A stretch of 64,000 bases of DNA from positions 1 to 64,000 of the forward strand of contig JAWKRR010000037.1 of assembly GCA_041389525.1 (NCBI GenBank), read 5' to 3'. Source of the DNA: JACKFB01 sp041389525 (GTDB taxonomy: Bacteria > Myxococcota_A > UBA9042 > PHBI01 > JACKFB01). Below are positions 28,088 through 37,460 of this stretch, piece by piece. How positions within the stretch are numbered: the first letter of the stretch is position 1; the number at the start of each line of letters is the position of its first letter. The notes below the pieces were generated by a model, which worked only from the letters and a program-made list of their open reading frames with translations, was not told where the DNA came from and did not search any database. A program made the position numbers and the translations under genes.

Positions 28088-30484
28088 ATGTCGCGCGTCA
28101 CCGTGAAGAGTTCGGCACAAGTCGCTCGTTGGCCCTGGTCTGCACGACTCTGCGTCGTGGCGATGGGGCTGGCCGCCGTCGGGTTTGGAGTGCGCGCTTA
28201 CGGGGGACCGCCGACCGCGCCGCCCCAGACCGAGGCGACCCCTGAGCGCGAGCTCACCGCGCCGAACCGGCACCGGCTCCCGGCCGTCAAACCCGCGCCC
28301 CGGCCGGCGCGGCGCGTCGCAGTTCGCCCGCCCGCGCCTGACGATATCGAGGAGTCCGCCCTGCTGGTCACCCTCGCGTCGGGCCCGCCGGTCGCCGAGA
28401 TTCGTCGCGTCCTGCACGCCCTGAACCGTGTGGGGACCGAGGCCGCCCTGCCCGCGCTGGCTGAGCTGGCAAACTCCGGCCCGCTGCCCGTTCGCGAGCT
28501 GGCCATCGAGACCCTGGCGAGTCTGGGCGGGGAGGACGCGAGCGCGGTGCTCATCGGCCTGACCGAGTCGCCGCGCCCTTCAGAGCGCCTCGCCGCGGTG
28601 CGGGCTCTGGGACGCACAGGGACCGACGCGGCCGCGGAGTGGCTGGGCGAGCTGGCCCAGACCGACCGCCTGCAGCTCGCCCACCACGCCCTGCTCGCGC
28701 TCGGCGACATCGGCGGTGCCGACGTGGAGGCGTCGCTGCTGCGCTACGCCCGCGACCCGCGCGAGGACCGCGCCATCGCCGCGACCCTCGCCCTCGGCGT
28801 CCTGGGCTCGCCCGCCGCCCGCGCGGCGCTGGTCCTCGCCGCGCGCACCGACGCCCGCGAGCAGGTCCGGTCCAGCGCGGTCATGAGCCTGGCCTCGTTT
28901 CCGAGCGAGGAGATCATGGTGCTCTTGCGCGACCTGGCGTTCGGGGCCGAGGAGACCGCGGCCAACGCAGCGATCGTCGCGCTGGGCGGCATCGGCAGCG
29001 ACGAGAGCGTGGAGGCCCTCCGCGCCATCGCGTTCGGGGCCAAGCGGGTGCGCGCGGACCAGGCGGTCTCGGCGCTGTCGAATATCGGCATCCCGTCCGC
29101 CGACGCCGCCCTCCGCGAGGTCCTCGACGGCGGCCCGGAGTGGCTGGCGTGGAGCGTGGCGCAGGCGCTGGCCGCTCACCCGAGCGACGAGAACCGCGAC
29201 GCGATGCTGCGCGCGCTGGGCGAGCCGAACCCTCGGGCGGTGGCGGTGTTGATGGCGCTCGGGACGATGCAGGCGGACCCGAAGATCGCGCAGCGCGTGC
29301 TGGAACTTACGGGCTCGAACCGGATGGACGTCGCGATGGCGGCGGTGGCGGCGCTGCCGAAACAGCTCGGCGCGGAGGCGCTGCCGACGCTGGCCGCGCT
29401 CCTGCCGACGGCGCGCGTGCAGACCATCGACGCGCTGCTGACGGCCGTGGGAGAGATCGCCGGTCCGCAGGCCACGCGGTTGCTCACCGAGGTCGCGAGC
29501 TCGGGCCCGGCCCAAGCGCGGGCGGCGGCCCTCGAGTGCTTGTCGCGGCGGGACGCGGCCGGTCGCGCGAGCGCCAAGAAGCTCATCCTCGGGCAGCTCG
29601 AGGCCGGCGGAAACGGCCCCGAGCGCGGGCAGTTGCTGTCGATCTTGTCACGTATCGGCGGGCCCGAGGTCCTCGAGGTGCTGAGCCGCGAGGCGACCAC
29701 CGGCGGACCGAACGCGCGGAACAGCGCCCTGTGGGTGCTCAGTCAGTCCGAGGATCCGGGGGCCACGGACGCGCTGCTGGCCCTGGTGCGCGAGGCGCCG
29801 GAGGGCCGCCGGGCCGAGTACGTAAGCATGCTGGCGGGCCGCGACGACCCCGAGTCCCGCGCGATGCTGGCCGAGTTCGCGGCCGCCGACGGCGAGACGG
29901 GGGCCATGGCACTCTCGATGCTCTCGCTCCACGCGCCGGAGCAGGCCCGGGCGCTGGCCGTCGAGGCGCTGCAGTCTCCCGACGCCGCGCGCCGGGCGCA
30001 GGCCCTTGGCGTGCTGGGGCAGACCGGCGGGGACGACACCTTCGCCATGGCCGAGAAGGCGCTTGGGGACGCCGACACCCAGGTGCAGGTCCAGGCGCTG
30101 AGCGTGCTCTCCACCTTCGTCGACGAGCGAGCGACCCAGGCGGTCCTCAAGGCGTACCGCGAAGGCAGCGACGACCTGCGCTCGAGCGCGACGTGGATGT
30201 TGGGCGCCACGGGTCACCCGGAGGCGACGAAGCTGCTCCTGGACAGCGCGCTCAACGGCTCGGACCAGACGCGCTACGGCGCGCTCTCCGCGCTGACCCA
30301 GAGCGCGGATGGCCCGACGATGGACAAGCTCTTCGCTCGCGCCTCAGTCCAGGACGACCGCGGCCGCGAGATCCGCCAACACCTCGTCGGGATGGGGCTG
30401 ATCGAGGGCGACGAGCCGGCGGGGGCCGTCGACGAGGTCGAGGACGAGGACGGCCTGGACTTCCCGGTCTACTTCCCCGAGTGA
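28088..30484 (+). CDS. HEAT-repeat (PBS lyase-type) protein with N-terminal membrane anchor
   Basis: 798 residues. One hydrophobic segment (LCVVAMGLAAVGFGVRAYG) near residue 25 acts as anchor or signal, followed by a Pro/Arg-rich linker. From about residue 90 to 770 the protein is an array of roughly 30-residue HEAT/armadillo-like repeats, seen in recurring ALxALGxIG and AAxAL spacing. The C-terminus is acidic. It probably scaffolds other envelope proteins; the partner is unknown. ATG 28088 follows GGAGGGG at 5 bases; an upstream frame from 27974 would run through the hairpin. Confidence 0.85.
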   Translation: MSRVTVKSSAQVARWPWSARLCVVAMGLAAVGFGVRAYGGPPTAPPQTEATPERELTAPNRHRLPAVKPAPRPARRVAVRPPAPDDIEESALLVTLASGPPVAEIRRVLHALNRVGTEAALPALAELANSGPLPVRELAIETLASLGGEDASAVLIGLTESPRPSERLAAVRALGRTGTDAAAEWLGELAQTDRLQLAHHALLALGDIGGADVEASLLRYARDPREDRAIAATLALGVLGSPAARAALVLAARTDAREQVRSSAVMSLASFPSEEIMVLLRDLAFGAEETAANAAIVALGGIGSDESVEALRAIAFGAKRVRADQAVSALSNIGIPSADAALREVLDGGPEWLAWSVAQALAAHPSDENRDAMLRALGEPNPRAVAVLMALGTMQADPKIAQRVLELTGSNRMDVAMAAVAALPKQLGAEALPTLAALLPTARVQTIDALLTAVGEIAGPQATRLLTEVASSGPAQARAAALECLSRRDAAGRASAKKLILGQLEAGGNGPERGQLLSILSRIGGPEVLEVLSREATTGGPNARNSALWVLSQSEDPGATDALLALVREAPEGRRAEYVSMLAGRDDPESRAMLAEFAAADGETGAMALSMLSLHAPEQARALAVEALQSPDAARRAQALGVLGQTGGDDTFAMAEKALGDADTQVQVQALSVLSTFVDERATQAVLKAYREGSDDLRSSATWMLGATGHPEATKLLLDSALNGSDQTRYGALSALTQSADGPTMDKLFARASVQDDRGREIRQHLVGMGLIEGDEPAGAVDEVEDEDGLDFPVYFPE

Positions 30485-30570
30485 GCGAGCCGCCGCGGGC
30501 TGGCGACGCGCGGCCGCGGCCGCCGAACAAGAGATTGGCGCGAGCGGCGGCTTCGGTTAACACTCGCCCC

Positions 30571-31350
30571 ATGATGGGACACGCACCGATCGTCAGTCGC
30601 CCACGTGGCGTTCATATCGTGGTCACGACGCCGCAGGCGGCCGCGGCGCGCCTCGCCGACGAGATCGAGGCGCTGGCTGCGGCCTGCGCTCGCGAAGGGC
30701 GGCGGGGCGTGCTCGGGCTGGCCGCGGGACGTTCGCCGCGCGCGCTCTACGCCGAGCTGGTCCGGCGACACCGCGGGCGCGGGCTGTCATTCGCCTCCCT
30801 CGCGGTCACCAGCCTCGACGAGTATCTGGGCATCGAGCCCGGGGGCCCTGGGACCTTCGAGGCCGCCCTGCGCAGCGAGCTCATCGAGCAGGTCGACTTC
30901 GCCCCCGACGCGATTCACCTCACCCGCGTCGAGCGCGGCGAGGCCCCCGACGCGTCCGCGGCGCGCCACGAAGCCGTCCTCCGCGCGCTGGGCGGCGTGG
31001 ACCTGCAGCTCCTCGGCCTGGGCGCCAACGGCCACGTCGCCTTCAATGAGCCCGGCGCGCCGCGCGACTCCCGCACGCGGGTCGTGACGCTGACCGAGGC
31101 GACCCGGGTCGCGAATATCTCGGAGATGCCTGACGGAATGCCGGTCCCGACCTCGGCGCTGACCATGGGCATCGGCACCATCTTCGACGCCCGCCGGCTG
31201 CGCGTGCTGGCCTTCGGGACGTCGAAGGCTGAGGCCCTGAAGCGGCTCGCCCAGGGCCCCCCCGACGCCGCGTGGCCGTGCACGTGGCTGCGCGACCATG
31301 CCGATCTGGACGTCTACGCGGATGCTGCGGCGGCCGCGGCCGAGCGCTGA
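30571..31350 (+). CDS. nagB: Glucosamine-6-phosphate deaminase-like protein
   Basis: 259 residues of the NagB/RpiA/6-phosphogluconolactonase fold. The catalytic Asp region is TSLDEYLG and the His/Glu active-site loop is GLGANGHVAFNEPG, both as in NagB. It would convert glucosamine-6-phosphate to fructose-6-phosphate and ammonia. It opens the aminosugar-related island. ATG 30571 is followed directly by a second ATG. Confidence 0.88.
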   Translation: MMGHAPIVSRPRGVHIVVTTPQAAAARLADEIEALAAACAREGRRGVLGLAAGRSPRALYAELVRRHRGRGLSFASLAVTSLDEYLGIEPGGPGTFEAALRSELIEQVDFAPDAIHLTRVERGEAPDASAARHEAVLRALGGVDLQLLGLGANGHVAFNEPGAPRDSRTRVVTLTEATRVANISEMPDGMPVPTSALTMGIGTIFDARRLRVLAFGTSKAEALKRLAQGPPDAAWPCTWLRDHADLDVYADAAAAAAER

Positions 31351-31390
31351 ATCCCTTGTGAGCCGACCCCGGCCTGCCTATGGTTGGCCG

Positions 31391-32710
31391 ATGGAAGCCC
31401 TGAAAGCCGGCGTCGCCCGCGCGGACATCTCGCCACCCGACGGCACGCCCCTGGCGGGCTACGCGTGGTGGCGAGGCAGCCGCGGCGTGCGCGACCCCCT
31501 CACGGCCACCGCGCTGGTGCTGGACGACGGCGACAGCCGCGTCGCCATCGTGGCCCTCGACCTGCTGGCGATTCACGAGGCGACCGCCGAGGCCATCCGC
31601 GAGGCGGCCTGCGAAGCCGCGGGGGTGAAGCCCGAGGCCGTGCTGCTGGCGTGCTCGCACAGCCACAGCTCGCCGGTCGCGTCGACCTCAGAGCACGCAA
31701 AACCCTTACAAAAAGCCTACGTCGCGGCCCTGGTCCCCAAGGTCGCCGACGCCATCATCCGCGCCTCGGCGGCCCTGGAACCGGCCACCATGCACACCGG
31801 CGCGACGGAGGCCGACCTGGCCGTCCACCGGCGCCCCGTGGGCCCGGATGGCAAGGCCCTGCTGGAAGCCAACCCCGACGGCCCAGTCGACCGCACGGTC
31901 GCGCTGCTCCAGTTCCGCGCCGCCTCGGGCGCCACCCTCGCCACCCTCGTCAATATCGCCTGCCACCCGACCACCCTCGGGCCGCGCCACAAGCACGCCA
32001 GCGCCGTGTGGCCGGGGGTGATGCGCGCAGACGTCGAGGCCCAGACCGCCGCCCCCTGCCTCTTTTTGCAAGGTGCCACCGGCGATCTCAACCCCTCCTA
32101 CGACTGGAGCAGCCGCGCCGCCGACCTCGCCGCGATGCAGGCCCTCGGCCACCGCGCCGCCGTCGCCGTCCTCGCCGCCCTCCCGGCCCTCGCTCTAACC
32201 ACCGCCCGCCCTCTCGCCGCGGCCAGCACGCGCGTCCCGCTCGCCATCGAGCCCGAAGCCCACCCGCGCACCGGCCGCCCCATGACCTACCGGCAGGCCC
32301 TGTGGCGCCGCACCCACATCCCGACCTTCCTCGCGGACCGCCTGCTCAACGCATTCTACCCGTGGGAGTCCACGCTCTCCGCCGACGCCGACGCGCCCCC
32401 GACCCTCCCGCTGACCGCCCAGACCCTGCGCTTGGGCGACGTCGCCATCGCCGCCCACGGTGCCGAGACCTTCCAGGCCATCGGCGCCGACCTCCGCGGC
32501 CGCTCGCCCGCCCGCCTCACCCTCGTCGCCGCCTACGCAAACGCGATGATCGGCTACCTGCCGACCGCCGAAGAGCACGCCCGTGGCGGCTACGAAGTCG
32601 ACCTCGCGCCATACCTCTACCGGCTCCCGGGCCGCCTCGCCCCCGACAGCGCCACCCGAGCCACCGACGCGACGATCCGGCACTTCGCGACTTTATTCCC
32701 GCCTGAATGA
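31391..32710 (+). CDS. Neutral ceramidase-like hydrolase (paralogue 1)
   Basis: 439 residues resembling the N-terminal catalytic domain of neutral/alkaline ceramidases (PF04734 type). The early ARADISPPDG motif, the zinc-binding SHSHS and ACHPTT, and GATGDLNP, near which the nucleophile lies in true ceramidases, are all present. It has no signal peptide and lacks the C-terminal Ig-like domain, so it is probably a cytoplasmic amidase with another substrate. It lies 40 bp after nagB and 92 bp before the lipoprotein gene. A similar gene is found 3.4 kb downstream. Confidence 0.8.
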   Translation: MEALKAGVARADISPPDGTPLAGYAWWRGSRGVRDPLTATALVLDDGDSRVAIVALDLLAIHEATAEAIREAACEAAGVKPEAVLLACSHSHSSPVASTSEHAKPLQKAYVAALVPKVADAIIRASAALEPATMHTGATEADLAVHRRPVGPDGKALLEANPDGPVDRTVALLQFRAASGATLATLVNIACHPTTLGPRHKHASAVWPGVMRADVEAQTAAPCLFLQGATGDLNPSYDWSSRAADLAAMQALGHRAAVAVLAALPALALTTARPLAAASTRVPLAIEPEAHPRTGRPMTYRQALWRRTHIPTFLADRLLNAFYPWESTLSADADAPPTLPLTAQTLRLGDVAIAAHGAETFQAIGADLRGRSPARLTLVAAYANAMIGYLPTAEEHARGGYEVDLAPYLYRLPGRLAPDSATRATDATIRHFATLFPPE

Positions 32711-32737
32711 CAATCCGCGCAGGTCGCGGTTGATTGT

Positions 32738-32750
32738 GGCACTCAGTGCC
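32738..32750. promoter_or_regulatory. Operator-like perfect palindrome ahead of the uptake operon
   Basis: GGCACT-C-AGTGCC is a perfect inverted repeat with 6-base arms, 53 bp upstream of the lipoprotein start. It sits between a TTGATT (32730-32735) and a TAAGCT (32753-32758) spaced 17 bases apart, where a repressor would block a sigma-70-type promoter. The -10 match is weak, so the promoter part is tentative. Confidence 0.4.
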
Positions 32751-32802
32751 CGTAAGCTCCGCCGGCACGAGCCTGCACCTCCCCCGTCACGGAGCCCCGC
32801 CG

Positions 32803-33351
32803 GTGGAAATCATTCGATGGCGTCTAGTTATTGTCGCGCTTGGACTCGGCTTGGCGGCCGGTCTCGCGTCGGCCTGTCAGGAAGACCGCGTCGAGTTTCC
32901 GGTCCGGCCTGACGTGGTCGCGGACGTGAACCCGGACACCAGCGGCGACGCCAGCGACTCCAGCGGTGACGCTGAGGTGACCGGCCCGCAGAACCCGGTG
33001 GGACGCGCCTGCGCCGGTGACGAGGACTGCGAAGGGTTCACCTGCGTCAACGACGCATTGCTCGCCGCGTTCGGCGCCACCGATCTCACCATCCCCAACG
33101 GAATGTGCTCGTCGCTGCTCTGCGATGACTCGACCTGTGGCGAGGGCGCCACCTGCGTCGACCTCGAGCCGGCCTTTGGCGCCTCGGTGAAGATCTGCCT
33201 GAAGCTGTGCGACGAGCTCGCGGCGTGCCGATGGGACGAGGCCTACTCTTGCGCCCAGCCCATCCCCGACGACCCGCGCTTCGTGTGCTTGCCCGACAAC
33301 ATCATCGTCGCCATCGAGTGTGACGACGGCCACTGCGACGGCCAGGAGTAG
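32803..33351 (+). CDS. Small Cys-rich lipoprotein of the uptake operon
   Basis: 182 residues. A signal peptide with lipobox GLASAC is followed by an Asp/Ser-rich flexible linker and a compact domain with about twelve cysteines in GRACAGDEDCEGFTC-like spacing, the pattern of secreted myxobacterial lipoproteins. GTG 32803 is chosen because GGAG lies 8 bases upstream and the signal peptide then has normal length. It ends 4 bases before the outer-membrane barrel gene and probably helps capture substrate at the surface. No known family recognised. Confidence 0.7.
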   Translation: MEIIRWRLVIVALGLGLAAGLASACQEDRVEFPVRPDVVADVNPDTSGDASDSSGDAEVTGPQNPVGRACAGDEDCEGFTCVNDALLAAFGATDLTIPNGMCSSLLCDDSTCGEGATCVDLEPAFGASVKICLKLCDELAACRWDEAYSCAQPIPDDPRFVCLPDNIIVAIECDDGHCDGQE

Positions 33352-33355
33352 GACG

Positions 33356-34768
33356 ATGAACGCCCTTCGCACGGCCGCCGCCGCATGCCTGCTCGCGCTA
33401 TCTGCCACTGCCACCAGCTACGCGGTCGAGCCCTTCCAGCCCGATGGCCCCTCCGACACCGTGACTCCCCAGCCGGTGGAGACCGCGGCGCCCATCGAGG
33501 CCGCCATCGAGGACGGCGACGAGGCCGAGGAAGAGAAGGGCTTCTTCGAACGGAAGCACAAGGGCTACCTGGGCTACATGTTCGGCGAGCTCGAGAAGAT
33601 CGGCGAGCTGGACATCTACGGCGTCAGCGGCCAGCTCCCCAAGGGTTACCTGGGCTTCAAGTACCAGTGGACCACCATCAAGGCCGGCGCGCGCTTCGGC
33701 GAGAACGGCACGAAGGGCCCGGTCGCCACGCCGATCGAGTTCACCAACAGCAACGGCGACAAGGTCGTCTCCATCGACCTCGGGCTGTCGGGCAAAGGCC
33801 ACGGCCACAACTTCATGGTGTCGTACGGCATCTCCAACCCGGTCGATTTCTACATCGAGCTGCCCTTCACGTTCATGGACGTGAAGCTCCAGCCAAACAT
33901 CGCGCCGGTGAACGCCAACGGCGACACCTTCGACCCCACCTTCGCCAAGATCGCCGGCTACAACCCGCAGACTTACGGCGCCAACGACTTCCTCTTCGAC
34001 ACCCTGCCGCGACTCGGCCGCGCGACCCCGCCGACGCGGTACGTCGGCAAGTGGCTGCTCGGCGACGTGAACATGGGATTCTCGTGGAACTATCAGCGTA
34101 ATCGCTACTTCTCGAACTCGATGACGGCCCGCGTCTTCCTGCCCACGGGCAAGATTCAGAACCCCAACAACAGCCTGCTCTTCGGGACGGGCCCCGGCCT
34201 CGACACCTCCATCGGCGGCTGGGCCGCGGGCTGGACCCACGGCTTCGACGTGCGGCTGCTCAACAAGGGCCTCTTCGGGATCGTCCTGTCCAACGAGATG
34301 ACCTTCTCCTACGGCTTCAAGCAGAAGCGCCCCTACCCCACGAACTTCATGACGCCCGACCCGTCCCTCGCGGCGCTTGACCCGGCGTCCTTCCCGGACC
34401 TGTCGAACCTTGAGGGGACCTTCTCGTACACGCCGGGCTTCTCGGTGGACGCGAGCGTGCAGCTGCAGTTCCAGATCGCCAGCCTCGGTGTCGGCGCGGC
34501 CTACGGCATCTCCTACAGCCAGACGCCCTGGCTCGACGGCGACCGCGACTTCCTCTCGATGGCCAAGAGCCTCGAGCTCATCGGCCAGTCCAGCCAGCAG
34601 ATCCTGCAGCTCGGCGCGACCTTGTCGCTCTTGCCCTTCGTGCCCGCCAGCATCGGTTTTTCCTGGCAGAAGGCGGTCAAGGGCAACAACGCCATCGTGT
34701 TCGACGACTACTTCCAGATCACCGTCCAGGCCTTCGCCCCGCTGTACAAGCTGTGGACGAAAGAGTGA
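33356..34768 (+). CDS. Putative outer-membrane beta-barrel protein
   Basis: 470 residues with a signal peptide (ACLLALSATATSYAV) and a short acidic linker. Then come many alternating amphipathic strands rich in Gly, Tyr, Phe and Asn (FMVSYGISNPVDFYIELPF, VNMGFSWNYQRNRYF), as in outer-membrane channels. No specific family recognised. It sits between a lipoprotein and a hydrolase whose start it overlaps (GTGA), so it is likely the outer-membrane entry pore of the same system. Confidence 0.7.
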   Translation: MNALRTAAAACLLALSATATSYAVEPFQPDGPSDTVTPQPVETAAPIEAAIEDGDEAEEEKGFFERKHKGYLGYMFGELEKIGELDIYGVSGQLPKGYLGFKYQWTTIKAGARFGENGTKGPVATPIEFTNSNGDKVVSIDLGLSGKGHGHNFMVSYGISNPVDFYIELPFTFMDVKLQPNIAPVNANGDTFDPTFAKIAGYNPQTYGANDFLFDTLPRLGRATPPTRYVGKWLLGDVNMGFSWNYQRNRYFSNSMTARVFLPTGKIQNPNNSLLFGTGPGLDTSIGGWAAGWTHGFDVRLLNKGLFGIVLSNEMTFSYGFKQKRPYPTNFMTPDPSLAALDPASFPDLSNLEGTFSYTPGFSVDASVQLQFQIASLGVGAAYGISYSQTPWLDGDRDFLSMAKSLELIGQSSQQILQLGATLSLLPFVPASIGFSWQKAVKGNNAIVFDDYFQITVQAFAPLYKLWTKE

Positions 34769-35970
34769 TCGCGGCCCCGCTCGAGGCCGGCGCCGCGCGC
34801 GCTGATATCTCGCCGGAGAACCCCGTCGGCGCCTTCATGGCCGGCTTCGCGCCCAATCGGCTGTCTCTCGGCGCGCTCGAGCCCCTCGAAGCCACGGTCC
34901 TGTACCTGCGCCGCGGCGAGCGCGAGCTGTGCCTCGTGTCGGTCGACAGCATCGGCCTGCTGCGCGCCACCATCGAGCGCATCCGCGAGCGCGCCCAAGG
35001 CTTCGCCCGCCCAAGCGACATCATCGTCTGCGCGACGCACACCCACTCGGGCGTCGACACCCTCGGCATCTGGGGCCCCACCGTCCTCAAGGTCATCCCG
35101 CGCGGCACCGGCATCGTCCCGGCCTACATGGACCTGCTGGTCGAGCGCATCGGCGACGCCATCACCCGCGCCCGCGAGGCCGCGCGCCCAGCCAGCCTGC
35201 GCAACGCCGCCTTCACGGTCGACCCGCAGTGGACGCGCAACGACCGCAAGGGCGGCGGGCGCTACGACGACGCGGTGGCCCTCGGCCTGGACGACGCTGA
35301 GACGGGCGAGCGCATCGCGACGCTGCTGAACTTCGCCAGCCACCCGGAGACACTCTGGGAGCAAAACCGCTGGCTCAGCCCCGACTTCCCCGGCCCATTT
35401 CGGCGCCACGTGCGCGAGGCGGTCGGCGGCGAGGCCCTCTATTTCTCAGGTCCGCTCGGGGGAATGTTGACCCCGAATGTGCCGCCGGACTCGAGCGAGG
35501 CGCAGCGCCGCGACTACATCGAGCGCCTCGGGCAGGCCCTGGCGACCCAGACCACGACGGCCCTGGCGGCCGCCGAGCCCGACGCCGACCCGGACTTCGC
35601 CCACACGTTCAAGGTCACCGAGTTCCCGCTGGCAAACTGGCGCTTCCGCCTGATGACGCGGCTCGGGATCATCCCCAACGCGTGGCGCGGGCAGGCGGCC
35701 GAGACCGAGATCCACCATATGCGCATTGGGAAACTCGAGCTCTTCAGCGTCCCCGGCGAGCCGGTGCCCGAGGTCGGCCACCAGATTGCCGAGCGCCTCT
35801 CCGGCCCGCATCGCGGCATGCTCTGCCTTGGCATGGACGAGTTCGGCTACATCCTTGAGCCGAAGATGTTCGACGACCGCGAGTACCGCTACGAGAAGAC
35901 GATGTCCTTGGGACCCGCGACCGCTGACACGCTGCTGCGCGCCTGCGACGCGCTTGTGGACGCCGCGTGA
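34765..35970 (+). CDS. Neutral ceramidase-like hydrolase (paralogue 2)
   Basis: 401 residues of the same family as the gene at 31391: GAARADISPENP, the zinc-site THTHSGVDT, FASHPETLW, and GPLGGMLTPN at the active-site loop. No signal peptide. The two paralogues diverge strongly outside these motifs, so they likely cut different amide or ester bonds. GTG 34765 overlaps the barrel stop, and its own stop overlaps the transporter start (GTGA). This places it as the cytoplasmic step after uptake. Confidence 0.8.
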   Translation: MIAAPLEAGAARADISPENPVGAFMAGFAPNRLSLGALEPLEATVLYLRRGERELCLVSVDSIGLLRATIERIRERAQGFARPSDIIVCATHTHSGVDTLGIWGPTVLKVIPRGTGIVPAYMDLLVERIGDAITRAREAARPASLRNAAFTVDPQWTRNDRKGGGRYDDAVALGLDDAETGERIATLLNFASHPETLWEQNRWLSPDFPGPFRRHVREAVGGEALYFSGPLGGMLTPNVPPDSSEAQRRDYIERLGQALATQTTTALAAAEPDADPDFAHTFKVTEFPLANWRFRLMTRLGIIPNAWRGQAAETEIHHMRIGKLELFSVPGEPVPEVGHQIAERLSGPHRGMLCLGMDEFGYILEPKMFDDREYRYEKTMSLGPATADTLLRACDALVDAA

Positions 35971-37460
35971 GTGGTGCCGACGAAGAATTCCACGACGAGG
36001 ACGACCGCGACCTGACCTGGCCGCAGCGCCTCATGTTCGGCTTGCCGCAGATCGGCGTGAACATGAGCGGCATGATCATGGGGTCGTGGCTGACCTTCTT
36101 CCTGCTGCCGCCCGACGACGACCTGAGCGCCGGCAAGGTCGCCTTCATCGCCGCCGCCGCCTACGCGTCGGTGCAGCTTTGGGGGAAGATCGTCGACGCG
36201 GTCTCCGACCCCATCATCGGCCACTGGTCCGACCGCACCCGGTCGCGCATCGGCCGCCGCATGCCCTTCTTGCTTTGGGGCACGCCGCTCTTCGTCATCG
36301 CCTACATCGCCCTGTGGTTTCCGCCCTTCCCGCCGGCGGCAGGCGAGGTCCCGTGGTACCTCGACGGGAACGTCTGGTACCTCGCCGGCTCATACACCTT
36401 CTATTGGATCATCTTCACGGTGGTGCTGGGCCCCTACTCGGCGCTGCTGCCCGAAGTCGCCACCACCGGCCGCGGCCGCATCGTGCTCTCGTCGGTGATG
36501 GGCCTGCTCGGCGCCATCGGCTCGATCTTCGGCCTGCTCAGCGGCGAGCTGATCTCCAAATTCCCTGATGGCGCCACGCTCTTTGGCGTGCACATCCCCA
36601 CCGGCATCCAGCTTGTCGCCATCTTCGGCGGCCTGTCCCTCGTCCTCTGCGCCGCCCCCCTCATCAACATCCGCGAGGCCCCCCACTCCGCCGCCAAAGA
36701 CGTCCAGATGGGCATCTGGGAGGGCGTCTACTCCGCCACCAAGAACCCGGCCTTCCTCCCGGTCGTCGCCATCGCGTTCTCGTTTCTCATGGCCAGCGCG
36801 ATGATCATCACGGTCTTGCCCTACCTCACCACCCAGGTCCTCGAGCGCCCCGAAGGCGTGGAAGGCTGGGTCGCCCCCGGCCAAGGCGAGGCGTGGATGA
36901 GCTACCTCCTCGCCATCGTGCTGCTCGGCGCCCTCTGCTGGTTTCCCTTCATCCACCGCATCGCCGCCCGCATCGGCCACAAGCGTCTCATCATCCTCAG
37001 CGGCTCGATTTACGGCACGGGGATGATGCTGCTGCCGGCCATCAAGCTCTTCCCCGAGCCGGCCCTCGGCGCGATCCTCGTCATGCTGTTCCTGACCTTC
37101 CCCACCGCGGTCACGATGGTGATGCCCGCGGTGCTCTTCGCCGACGTCATCGACTTCGACGAGACCATGACGCACCTGCGCCGCGAAGGCCTCTACAATG
37201 GTGCTGTCGCCTTCCTCACCAAGTGGTCCGACGGCATCGGCAAGGCCATCGTCGTGGGGCTGCTGACCCTGGGCAACTCGCGGTCGAACTCGACCGGCAT
37301 CTTCATGGCCACGCCGGTCGCCGGTCTGGTCGTCTTCCTCGGGGTCGCCGTCTTCGCCTGGAAGTACCCCGAGCGACAGATCCTCGACGGCATCCGCGCC
37401 TACAAGGCCGAGCGCCGGGCCAACCGCGCCGCTACTCGCGCAGCAGCGCCGCCGCAATAA
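35967..37460 (+). CDS. GPH/MFS-type glycoside:cation symporter
   Basis: 497-residue, 12-segment transporter. KIVDAVSDPIIGHWSDRTRS is the MelB/GPH signature near TM2-3, followed by RIGRRMPFLLWGTP, and DFDETMTHLRREG is the second conserved cytoplasmic loop. It should bring a glycoside or similar sugar compound across the inner membrane with Na+ or H+. It is the fourth gene of the lipoprotein-barrel-hydrolase operon. Its last 29 bases overlap the end of the convergent deacetylase gene. Confidence 0.88.
   Translation: MSGADEEFHDEDDRDLTWPQRLMFGLPQIGVNMSGMIMGSWLTFFLLPPDDDLSAGKVAFIAAAAYASVQLWGKIVDAVSDPIIGHWSDRTRSRIGRRMPFLLWGTPLFVIAYIALWFPPFPPAAGEVPWYLDGNVWYLAGSYTFYWIIFTVVLGPYSALLPEVATTGRGRIVLSSVMGLLGAIGSIFGLLSGELISKFPDGATLFGVHIPTGIQLVAIFGGLSLVLCAAPLINIREAPHSAAKDVQMGIWEGVYSATKNPAFLPVVAIAFSFLMASAMIITVLPYLTTQVLERPEGVEGWVAPGQGEAWMSYLLAIVLLGALCWFPFIHRIAARIGHKRLIILSGSIYGTGMMLLPAIKLFPEPALGAILVMLFLTFPTAVTMVMPAVLFADVIDFDETMTHLRREGLYNGAVAFLTKWSDGIGKAIVVGLLTLGNSRSNSTGIFMATPVAGLVVFLGVAVFAWKYPERQILDGIRAYKAERRANRAATRAAAPPQ

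Noticed and set aside
28639..31350. 903-codon open frame overlapping the HEAT-repeat gene and continuing into nagB
   Set aside because: Only the part after 30571 is real (nagB). The first two thirds is an Arg/Gly-rich out-of-frame reading of the HEAT gene.
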